A DNA stretch of 5,249 nt from Porphyromonadaceae bacterium (GTDB lineage Bacteria; Bacteroidota; Bacteroidia; Bacteroidales; Tannerellaceae), in assembly GCA_003517945.1 (NCBI GenBank), contig DOZP01000150.1:1793-7041 (forward strand), written 5' to 3'. Every line of letters starts with the position of its first letter. Position 1 is the stretch's first letter. This document shows positions 1 through 5,249 of the stretch, in pieces. The translations under genes were made by a program, and so were the position numbers. Under the pieces are notes generated by a model, which searched no databases, was not told the origin of the DNA, and saw only the letters and a program-made list of their open reading frames with translations.

Positions 1-1631
1 TGGCGCATGCCTACCTGTTTTGCGGGCCGCGCGGGGTCGGCAAGACATCGTGTGCGCGTATCTTCGCCAAGACGATCAACTGCCTGAACCTGACTGCCGA
101 CGGAGAGGCATGCAACGAATGCGAATCGTGCCGTTCGTTCAACGAACAACGCTCGCTGAACATCCATGAACTCGACGCTGCTTCAAATAACTCGGTCGAC
201 GATATCCGGTCGCTGACCGAACAGGTTCGTATTCCGCCGCAATTGGGCAAATACAAAGTGTATATCATCGACGAGGTACATATGCTTAGCGCCGCGGCGT
301 TTAACGCTTTCCTCAAAACACTGGAAGAACCTCCGCATCATGCGATATTCATACTTGCCACAACCGAAAAGCAGAAGATACTTCCAACCATACTTTCCCG
401 GTGCCAGATCTATGATTTTTCACGCATCACGATTGAAGACATTGTTGAACATCTGCAATATGTCGCATCGTCCGAGAACATAACCGCGGAGCAGGAGGCA
501 TTGAATGTCATCGCACAAAAAGCGGATGGCGGTATGCGCGACGCCTTGTCTATCTTTGATCAGGTAGTCAGTTTTACGGAGGGCAACATCACTTACAAAG
601 CAGTCATCGAAAACCTGAACGTACTTGATTATGAGTACTATTTCCGCATCACTGACGCCATACTCAAAGGTGATGTGCGTTCCGGTTTGTTGATCCTGAA
701 CGAAATCCTTGAAAAAGGTTTTGACGGACAAAATATCATTACCGGACTGACCACCCATTTCCGGGACTTGTTGGTTTGTCAAGATGAAGCAACACTTGTC
801 CTTTTCGAAGTAGGGGCGTCCATACGCGAACGTTACAAAGAGACAGCCCGGCAATGTTCCGATAAGTTCCTTTTCAAAGCGATCGAACTGGCTAACCAAT
901 GCGATCTTAATTACCGGAACAGCAGGAACAAGCGATTATTGCTCGAACTGACACTTATACAATTATGCCAGTTGATCATAAGTCCCACAACAGAAGAGGA
1001 CGATAAAAAAAAAACGCTGATTAAGCCGATTTCCGACCCACAACCGGCTACGAATGATCAGAATAATTCATCAACAGGCGTTTCACAAGCAAAAAGTCAG
1101 ATCAACCCTGTACCACAGAGAAATAATACGCCAGTAAATAATCTGCATACGACGACGGCAGACACTCCTAAAATATCAAGTATCCGCAGAACGTCATTAA
1201 AAGAGTTAGGCAAAGAAAAGGAAAAAGCGTCGCAAACGGTATACACGTCACAGATGCCGGATACCCAAAACGACTTTTCGCAGGAAGATCTGTTAAAACA
1301 TTGGATAGAATATGCCGAAAGCCTGACAATCGAAAAGATACACCTGAAAAATACGTTGATAAGCTGCAAGCCTTCACTGAAAGAAAATTATTCAATGGAA
1401 GTGTCGGTCTATAACCCAAGTCAAAAAGATGAAATAGTTGATAACAGCGCGAAAATCTTAGAACACTTACGCAGCCGACTTCATAACAGCCGGATAAAAA
1501 TGAATATCCGCATCATCGAAAAAGATGAAAAAGAAATGATTTATACTTCTTCGGAAAAATATAATTATCTGATCAAAAAGAACCCTAATCTTCAAAAACT
1601 AAAGGATATTCTTAACCTTACGGTTGAATAA
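1..1631 (+). CDS. dnaX: DNA polymerase III subunit gamma/tau (5' partial)
   Basis: This is the ATPase subunit of the DnaX clamp-loader complex, which opens and loads the beta sliding clamp. Tau also links the polymerase cores and the replicative helicase. The gene is open from the window edge: codons run from position 3 and give 542 residues to the TAA at 1629-1631. In partial numbering, the Walker A motif GPRGVGKTS is at 8-16, the four zinc cysteines are C27, C37, C40 and C43, the Walker B motif IIDEVH is at 88-93, the sensor-1 motif ATTE is at 119-122, and the SRCQ arginine-finger motif is at 132-135. Domain III ends near residue 330. After it come an N/T/Q-rich linker and a charged C-terminal domain from about 425. 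Aligning the Walker lysine with E. coli K51 puts about 37 residues upstream of the window. A run of ten A residues at the end of domain III suggests gamma production. GC content falls steeply along the gene. It converges on der. Confidence 0.97.
   Translation, partial: AHAYLFCGPRGVGKTSCARIFAKTINCLNLTADGEACNECESCRSFNEQRSLNIHELDAASNNSVDDIRSLTEQVRIPPQLGKYKVYIIDEVHMLSAAAFNAFLKTLEEPPHHAIFILATTEKQKILPTILSRCQIYDFSRITIEDIVEHLQYVASSENITAEQEALNVIAQKADGGMRDALSIFDQVVSFTEGNITYKAVIENLNVLDYEYYFRITDAILKGDVRSGLLILNEILEKGFDGQNIITGLTTHFRDLLVCQDEATLVLFEVGASIRERYKETARQCSDKFLFKAIELANQCDLNYRNSRNKRLLLELTLIQLCQLIISPTTEEDDKKKTLIKPISDPQPATNDQNNSSTGVSQAKSQINPVPQRNNTPVNNLHTTTADTPKISSIRRTSLKELGKEKEKASQTVYTSQMPDTQNDFSQEDLLKHWIEYAESLTIEKIHLKNTLISCKPSLKENYSMEVSVYNPSQKDEIVDNSAKILEHLRSRLHNSRIKMNIRIIEKDEKEMIYTSSEKYNYLIKKNPNLQKLKDILNLTVE
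1005..1024 (+). other. Putative programmed slippage site in dnaX (A10 run plus stops in both shifted frames)
   Basis: Ten consecutive A residues lie at 1005-1014, read in frame as AAA AAA AAA A(CG). An in-phase -1 heptamer A AAA AAA sits at 1007-1013. The -1 frame (or one extra A in the mRNA) continues AAC GCT GAT and stops at TAA 1022-1024. The +1 frame (or one A lost) continues CGC and stops at TGA 1018-1020. Predicted short proteins would end KKKNAD or KKKR, at roughly 375-377 residues against about 579 for full tau, allowing for the missing N-terminus. A purine-rich AGAAGAGGA at 992-1000 lies just upstream. Known precedents are -1 ribosomal frameshifting in E. coli dnaX and transcriptional slippage on an A9 run in Thermus dnaX. 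Which mechanism acts here, if any, is inference. Confidence 0.65.
1024..1049 (+). other. Weak stem-loop downstream of the dnaX A10 run
   Basis: AGCCG at 1024-1028 can pair with CGGCT at 1045-1049, leaving a 16-nt loop. The stem begins 9 nt after the A10 run, a distance compatible with a stimulator of ribosomal frameshifting. With only 5 bp and a large loop it may well be chance. Transcriptional slippage would not need it. Confidence 0.2.
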
Positions 1632-1635
1632 TCTA

Positions 1636-2949
1636 TTATTTCTCCCTCATAAAAACCTGTATCGGCGTACCGCTGAAATTCCAGTTCTCCCGTATTTTAT
1701 TTTCTAAAAAACGACGGTACGGCTCTTTTACCCATTGCGGAAGATTACAGAAAAAGACGAATGAAGGCACATGGCCGGCAGGCAACTGTGTGATGTATTT
1801 TATCTTTATATATTTCCCTTTAGTGGCAGGAGGAGGAGTATCCTCTATAATCGGAAGCATTATTTCGTTAAGTTTCGCTGTCGGAACACGCCGGTGGCGG
1901 TTGTCATAGACTTCTTTTGTTTTCTCAAGCACTTTAAAGATACGTTGTTTTGTCAATGCCGATATAAACAACACCGGAAAATCCCTGAACGGAGCAAACC
2001 GTTCCTGAATTGCATGGATAAATGTCTTGATCGCAATCTGCGATTTATCCTCCGCCAAATCCCATTTATTAACACAAACAAGGAGTCCTTTTTTATTTTT
2101 CTGGATAATAGAGAAGATATTCAGGTCCTGGCTTTCGATTCCGCGTGTAGCATCGAGCATCAATACACACACATCCGAATTCTCAATTGCCCTGATAGAA
2201 CGTATAACAGAATAATATTCAAGATCTTCGTTCACTTTCCCTTTTTTACGTATACCGGCCGTATCCACAAGATAGAAATTCAATCCGAATTTATTGTATT
2301 TTGTATAAATAGAATCGCGGGTGGTTCCGGCAATATCCGTTACAATATGGCGTTCTTCTCCGATAAAGGCATTGATCAGGGATGATTTGCCGGCATTGGG
2401 ACGTCCGACAATCGCGATACGCGGAAGCTCCTCTTCCGGCCCTTCCTCTTTTTCCAACGGCAGTATTTCCACTATACGATCCAGCAAATCTCCCGTATAC
2501 GAACCGTTTATGGCCGAAACACAATACGGATCACCAAGCCCCAGGCTATAAAACTCCGCGGCAAGCGCATGCAGATCATAGTTATCGGCTTTATTGACAA
2601 TCAGCACAACCGGCTTGTTGCTACGCCGGAGTATTCTGGCCACTTCATCGTCCAGATCCGTAACACCCGTCAATACATCCACCACAAAAAGAATCACATC
2701 GGCTTCTTCGATCGCAATCTGTACCTGCTTGTTGATTTCGCCTTCAAACACATCGTCCGAGTTTACCACCCATCCTCCCGTATCAATAAGCGAAAACTCA
2801 CGTCCGGTCCAATCCGTCTTACCGTACTGCCGGTCGCGTGTCGTACCGGCCTCTTCGTTTACAATCGCCTGGCGCGATTGTGTCAGGCGGTTGAACAAAG
2901 TTGATTTGCCCACATTCGGACGTCCTACGATTGCTACTACATTTCCCAT
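1636..2949 (-). CDS. der: Ribosome biogenesis GTPase Der (EngA)
   Basis: Der is a tandem-domain GTPase that assists late 50S subunit maturation in the cytoplasm. The 437-residue protein is full length. G domain 1 has GRPNVGKST at 9-17, AGTTRD at 34-39, DTGG at 56-59, NKAD at 119-122 and SA at 145-146. G domain 2 has GRPNAGKSS at 182-190, AGTTRD at 207-212, [11 protein letters not shown] at 229-239, NKWD at 294-297 and SAL at 330-332. The C-terminal KH-like domain covers about 350-437. All nucleotide-binding motifs are intact in both domains. The ATG at 2947-2949 is chosen because G1 starts eight residues later, as in the family. No Shine-Dalgarno sequence is visible in the 33-bp gap after era, so it is probably co-transcribed with era. 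Its stop lies 4 bp from the dnaX stop on the opposite strand. Confidence 0.98.
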   Translation of the reverse strand: MGNVVAIVGRPNVGKSTLFNRLTQSRQAIVNEEAGTTRDRQYGKTDWTGREFSLIDTGGWVVNSDDVFEGEINKQVQIAIEEADVILFVVDVLTGVTDLDDEVARILRRSNKPVVLIVNKADNYDLHALAAEFYSLGLGDPYCVSAINGSYTGDLLDRIVEILPLEKEEGPEEELPRIAIVGRPNAGKSSLINAFIGEERHIVTDIAGTTRDSIYTKYNKFGLNFYLVDTAGIRKKGKVNEDLEYYSVIRSIRAIENSDVCVLMLDATRGIESQDLNIFSIIQKNKKGLLVCVNKWDLAEDKSQIAIKTFIHAIQERFAPFRDFPVLFISALTKQRIFKVLEKTKEVYDNRHRRVPTAKLNEIMLPIIEDTPPPATKGKYIKIKYITQLPAGHVPSFVFFCNLPQWVKEPYRRFLENKIRENWNFSGTPIQVFMREK

Positions 2950-2982
2950 TGTTATACATATTTAATGATACCGGCCTTGTGA

Positions 2983-3879
2983 TTAATCGCCAATCTGATA
3001 TCCGAACATACGCAACATATTATCACGGTTGCGCCAGTCCGGTTCTACTTTTACAAATATTTCAAGAAAAACCTTCTTATCGAAAAATTTCTCCAGGTCT
3101 TTACGAGCCATCATCCCGACCTTCTTAAGCGCCTGCCCCCGGTGGCCGATGATAATTCCTTTCTGGGAGTCACGTTCAACGATAATCAACGACTTGATAT
3201 AAATATTCTTTTCTTCTTCCGCAAATTGTTCTACCACAACTTCTACGGAATACGGAATCTCTTTCTGATAATAAAGAAGTATTTTTTCACGTATGATTTC
3301 AGTCACAAAAAAACGTGCCGGACGATCTGTCAGCGCATCCTTCTCAAAATACGGAGGCGAAGGCGGTATCAACTCTTCCACACGCTTACGCACTATATCA
3401 ACATTGAAATTAGCCTGTGCCGATATCGGATATATTTCCGCCTCAGGAAGCAACTCATGCCATTTCCCGACCAATCCTTCCAATTCTTTCTGATTCGACA
3501 GATCGACTTTATTAATAAGCAACAAGACCGGGCACTCAACTTTCCGGACACGATGTAAAAACGATTCGTTCTTATCGGTTTTTTCAACTACATCAGTCAC
3601 ATAAAGCAATACATCGGCATCTCCCAAAGCCGATTCCGAGAAATTGAGCATGGATTGCTGCAGTTTATAGTTCGGGTGCAATACGCCCGGGGTATCGGAA
3701 TAGACGATCTGCATGGCCTCGGTATTGACGATGCCCATAATGCGATGCCTCGTAGTTTGCGCTTTAGACGTAATAATCGATATACGTTCGCCGACCAAAC
3801 AATTCATCAACGTTGATTTGCCAACATTGGGATTTCCTACAATATTGACAAAACCGGATTTATGTATCGTCTCCGTCAT
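2983..3879 (-). CDS. era: GTPase Era
   Basis: Era is an essential GTPase that binds the 3' end of 16S rRNA and acts in 30S maturation. The 298-residue protein is of normal length. The GTPase domain shows GNPNVGKST at 15-23 (G1), QTTRHR at 41-46 (G2), DTPG at 62-65 (G3), NKVD at 123-126 (G4) and SAQ at 153-155 (G5). The C-terminal KH domain carries the RNA-binding loop IGHRGQ at 244-249 followed by a basic helix. The start is ATG 3877-3879, which lies inside the end of fabH in a different frame and gives a 20-bp overlap. No other ATG, GTG or TTG lies between it and the G1 motif: the codon before HKSGF, where related proteins as I recall them have Met, is ATA here. No Shine-Dalgarno sequence is evident, so translation is probably coupled to fabH. 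Der follows 33 bp downstream. Confidence 0.98.
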   Translation of the reverse strand: MTETIHKSGFVNIVGNPNVGKSTLMNCLVGERISIITSKAQTTRHRIMGIVNTEAMQIVYSDTPGVLHPNYKLQQSMLNFSESALGDADVLLYVTDVVEKTDKNESFLHRVRKVECPVLLLINKVDLSNQKELEGLVGKWHELLPEAEIYPISAQANFNVDIVRKRVEELIPPSPPYFEKDALTDRPARFFVTEIIREKILLYYQKEIPYSVEVVVEQFAEEEKNIYIKSLIIVERDSQKGIIIGHRGQALKKVGMMARKDLEKFFDKKVFLEIFVKVEPDWRNRDNMLRMFGYQIGD

Positions 3880-4855
3880 AACCCCATTTTATATACGTCG
3901 CTCCCCACGTAAATCCGGCACCAAAGGCAGCCAGAATAAGATTGTCACCTCTCCTCAGTTTAGACTCCCATTCCCATAAACAAAGAGGAATACTACCGGA
4001 ACTCGTATTTCCGTAACGTTGTATATTAACCATTACTTTCTCAATCGGCACTTCCAGACGACGAGCCGCAGCATCTATAATACGCATATTCGCCTGATGC
4101 GGGACGATCCAGTCGATATTGTCCTTTTTAAGTCCGTTACGTTCCACGATTTCCGCGGCTACATCAGCCATTTCGGAAACAGCGCGTTTAAACACTACTT
4201 TTCCTTCCTGGTATACCGTATGTTCGTGATTATCAATCGTTTCATACGAAGGCATTTTAGCCGAACCGCCGGCCTTCATCAAAAGATGAGGCAGACCGCT
4301 CCCATCCGAACGCAGAATGGAGTCAAGGATCCCGACTGATTCGTTTGTCGCTTCTACCAATATCGCACCACAACCATCACCGAACAATGGGCATGTCGTG
4401 CGATCCGTATAATTAGTAATCGCAGTCATCATATCACCCGCGACGGCAATGATACGCTTGTACCGGCCCGAACGGATATAATTCGCCGCTGTTTCCAACA
4501 GATAAATAAATCCGGAACAGGCCGCCTGCAAATCAAAAGCAAACGCTTTTCTGCAACCGGTCTGATAGGATATAATAGATGCTGCCGGCGGAAAATGATA
4601 GTCGCCTGTCGACGTAGCACATATAACTCCTTCCACTGACTCCGGTTCTATCCCGGTCTTTCTTATCAAGTCATTCACTGCCTGAATACCCATATAAGAC
4701 ATTGCTTTTCCGCCTTTCAACACACGACGTTCCTTGATACCCACGCGCGACATAATCCATTCGTCACTGGTATCAACGATCTTAGCCAGCTCTTCATTGG
4801 TTAATATATCCTCGGGAACATACCCTCCTACTCCTGTAATAACAGCATTTATCAT
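3860..4855 (-). CDS. fabH: 3-oxoacyl-ACP synthase III (KAS III)
   Basis: FabH starts type II fatty acid synthesis by condensing a short acyl-CoA primer with malonyl-ACP, releasing CoA and CO2. The 331-residue protein is full length with a thiolase fold. The triad is intact: C113 in AACSGF, H253 in VPHQAN and N283 in YGNTSS. W33, R37 and R152 match the CoA-binding W32, R36 and R151 of the E. coli enzyme, and F88 matches the pocket residue F87. The C-terminal FGAGFTWG motif is at 311-318. Bacteroidales make iso and anteiso lipids, so branched primers are plausible, but the sequence does not settle this. ATG 4853-4855 is chosen because [10 protein letters not shown] matches the family N-terminus and an AAAAGGA site lies 8 nt upstream. 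It is separated from rpmF by 88 bp with a hairpin, and its 3' end overlaps era. plsX, its usual neighbour in Proteobacteria and Firmicutes, is absent. Confidence 0.97.
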   Translation of the reverse strand: MINAVITGVGGYVPEDILTNEELAKIVDTSDEWIMSRVGIKERRVLKGGKAMSYMGIQAVNDLIRKTGIEPESVEGVICATSTGDYHFPPAASIISYQTGCRKAFAFDLQAACSGFIYLLETAANYIRSGRYKRIIAVAGDMMTAITNYTDRTTCPLFGDGCGAILVEATNESVGILDSILRSDGSGLPHLLMKAGGSAKMPSYETIDNHEHTVYQEGKVVFKRAVSEMADVAAEIVERNGLKKDNIDWIVPHQANMRIIDAAARRLEVPIEKVMVNIQRYGNTSSGSIPLCLWEWESKLRRGDNLILAAFGAGFTWGATYIKWGYDGDDT

Positions 4856-4863
4856 AAATTCTA

Positions 4864-4870
4864 TCCTTTT
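4864..4870 (-). promoter_or_regulatory. Shine-Dalgarno-like site of fabH
   Basis: On the minus strand AAAAGGA ends 8 nt before the fabH ATG. It is the only clear purine-rich SD-like element in front of a gene here. It supports independent translation initiation of fabH after the hairpin. Confidence 0.45.
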
Positions 4871-4878
4871 AATATTTA

Positions 4879-4914
4879 AAATAGCCCTAAAATCTTTTAC
4901 TTTTAGGGCTATTT
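4879..4914 (-). terminator. Intrinsic terminator or attenuator hairpin between rpmF and fabH
   Basis: A perfect 14-bp inverted repeat (plus-strand left arm AAATAGCCCTAAAA at 4879-4892, right arm at 4901-4914) encloses an 8-nt loop at 4893-4900. Read on the minus strand, an A-rich tract precedes the GC core TAGCCC and an ATTTTAAATATT tract follows GGGCT, as in bidirectional Rho-independent terminators. It begins 29 bp after the rpmF stop and ends 23 bp before the fabH start. It could end or reduce rpmF transcription, or act as a processing or stability hairpin. I found no convincing Bacteroidales promoter (TTTG / TAnnTTTG) between it and fabH, so partial read-through is likely if fabH has no other promoter. 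Confidence 0.6.
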
Positions 4915-4943
4915 ATTTTTTATAACTACTCAAAAAGCAGGCT

Positions 4944-5129
4944 TTACACAGCAACTTCTTTTTCGATTGCCAATTTACCTCTGTAATAACCGCATTCGCC
5001 GCATACAGTATGATAAACATGCCATGCGCCGCAATTCGGGCATACGGCCAATGTAGGAAGCACTGCTTTATCGTGCGATCTGCGCTTGGCAGTTCTTGTG
5101 TTTCCTTGTCTTCTTTTAGGATGTGCCAT
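4944..5129 (-). CDS. rpmF: 50S ribosomal protein L32 (bL32), zinc-ribbon form
   Basis: This is a small basic protein of the large ribosomal subunit. The 61 residues begin MAHPKRRQ, typical of bL32, with the basic stretch RTAKRR at 12-17. It has a four-cysteine zinc ribbon with CPNC (C30, C33) and CGEC (C43, C46), so it is the zinc-binding (C+) type rather than a cysteine-free paralog. The start at 5127-5129 is fixed by the conserved N-terminus. The 16-bp gap to the upstream YceD-like gene is A/T-rich with no Shine-Dalgarno sequence, which fits Bacteroidota. It is the downstream partner of the YceD/DUF177 gene, as in many bacteria, and is followed by the terminator-like hairpin. Confidence 0.97.
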   Translation of the reverse strand: MAHPKRRQGNTRTAKRRSHDKAVLPTLAVCPNCGAWHVYHTVCGECGYYRGKLAIEKEVAV

Positions 5130-5145
5130 AATGTTTTATTTTAAA

Positions 5146-5249
5146 TTAATTATCTCCCATTAAATTCCGAAGCGCCTCCCAACGCGGATCCGCCGGTTTT
5201 TTTTCTTTTTCATGAAGCAATTCATTGTTGAGATCGGCACCGTTACCGG
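5146..5249 (-). CDS. YceD/DUF177 family protein (C-terminal end only)
   Basis: Only the last 33 residues are inside the window, ending at the TAA at 5146-5148. The gene runs off the right edge, so its start is not visible. The visible tail has a charged, Lys/Glu-rich stretch (HEKEKKP) followed by DPRWEALRNL, the conserved C-terminal signature I associate with the DUF177 family. Its position directly before rpmF, 16 bp away, is the classical location of yceD. Members of this family are linked to 23S rRNA accumulation and large-subunit biogenesis, but the molecular activity is not well defined. A run of eight A residues in the coding strand (plus 5197-5204) encodes part of the Lys/Glu stretch. 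The identification relies on a short tail plus context. Confidence 0.85.
   Translation of the reverse strand, partial: GNGADLNNELLHEKEKKPADPRWEALRNLMGDN

Noticed and set aside
243..245. TTG considered as the dnaX start
   Set aside because: The reading frame stays open to the window edge and the upstream part encodes Walker A and the zinc cysteines, so this TTG is an internal leucine codon.
420..899. 159-codon open frame on the minus strand opposite dnaX
   Set aside because: It is antisense to the conserved DnaX ATPase region and has no recognisable domain or start context.
1612..1627. Small inverted repeat TTAACC / GGTTGA over the dnaX 3' end, considered as a terminator
   Set aside because: The stem is 6 bp including one wobble pair, A/T-rich, and not followed by a real T tract. 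It is too weak to call.
1771..2385. 204-codon open frame on the plus strand opposite der
   Set aside because: It lies entirely antisense to the intact, motif-complete der gene. Its translation is rich in Phe, Cys and Arg with no recognisable domain, so it is a shadow frame.
4019..4339. 106-codon plus-strand frame opposite fabH
   Set aside because: It is antisense to fabH coding sequence that carries all the catalytic motifs. The composition is that of a shadow frame.
4931..4936. TTTTTG on the minus strand as a Bacteroidales -33 promoter element for fabH
   Set aside because: No matching TAnnTTTG -7 element lies at the right distance downstream, so a promoter call is not supported.
5197..5204. 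Run of eight A residues (coding strand) in the YceD-like gene as another slippage site
   Set aside because: It encodes part of a Lys/Glu stretch near the C-terminus. Nothing known of the family suggests recoding, and the run is shorter than the dnaX one.

Overview
The window looks like ordinary core chromosome from a member of the Bacteroidota, most likely order Bacteroidales. This rests on recognising the proteins (a Bacteroidales-like DnaX, Der, Era, FabH and zinc-ribbon L32), on the gene order YceD/DUF177 - rpmF - fabH - era - der without plsX, and on mostly weak or absent Shine-Dalgarno sequences in front of the genes. No phage, insertion sequence, CRISPR, tRNA or rRNA signal was seen. 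The taxonomic call is inference from remembered family features, not from a search.

Layout: positions 1-1631 (+) hold a 5'-truncated dnaX, the clamp-loader gamma/tau subunit, lacking an estimated 37 N-terminal residues. The rest of the window is a minus-strand cluster read from right to left: the C-terminal end of a YceD/DUF177 protein (5249-5146), rpmF (5129-4944), an 88-bp gap with a strong hairpin, fabH (4855-3860), era (3879-2983, overlapping fabH by 20 bp) and der (2949-1636). dnaX and der converge with only 4 bp between their stop codons. No gene-free stretch exceeds 88 bp.

Functionally, the minus-strand cluster joins ribosome biogenesis (YceD and L32 for the large subunit, Der for 50S maturation, Era for 30S/16S maturation) to the first condensation step of fatty acid synthesis (FabH). 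This resembles the classical yceD-rpmF-plsX-fabH arrangement, with era and der added and plsX absent. The hairpin after rpmF may separate ribosomal-protein transcription from fabH-era-der transcription.

The most interesting signal is a run of ten A residues in dnaX (1005-1014), exactly at the boundary between the clamp-loader core and the tau-specific C-terminal region. Both alternative reading frames meet a stop codon within 1-3 codons of the run (TGA 1018-1020, TAA 1022-1024). This is the arrangement expected for programmed slippage producing a short gamma form. The principle is known from other bacteria, but the double-stop arrangement here deserves testing. I did not find an undescribed multi-gene system.
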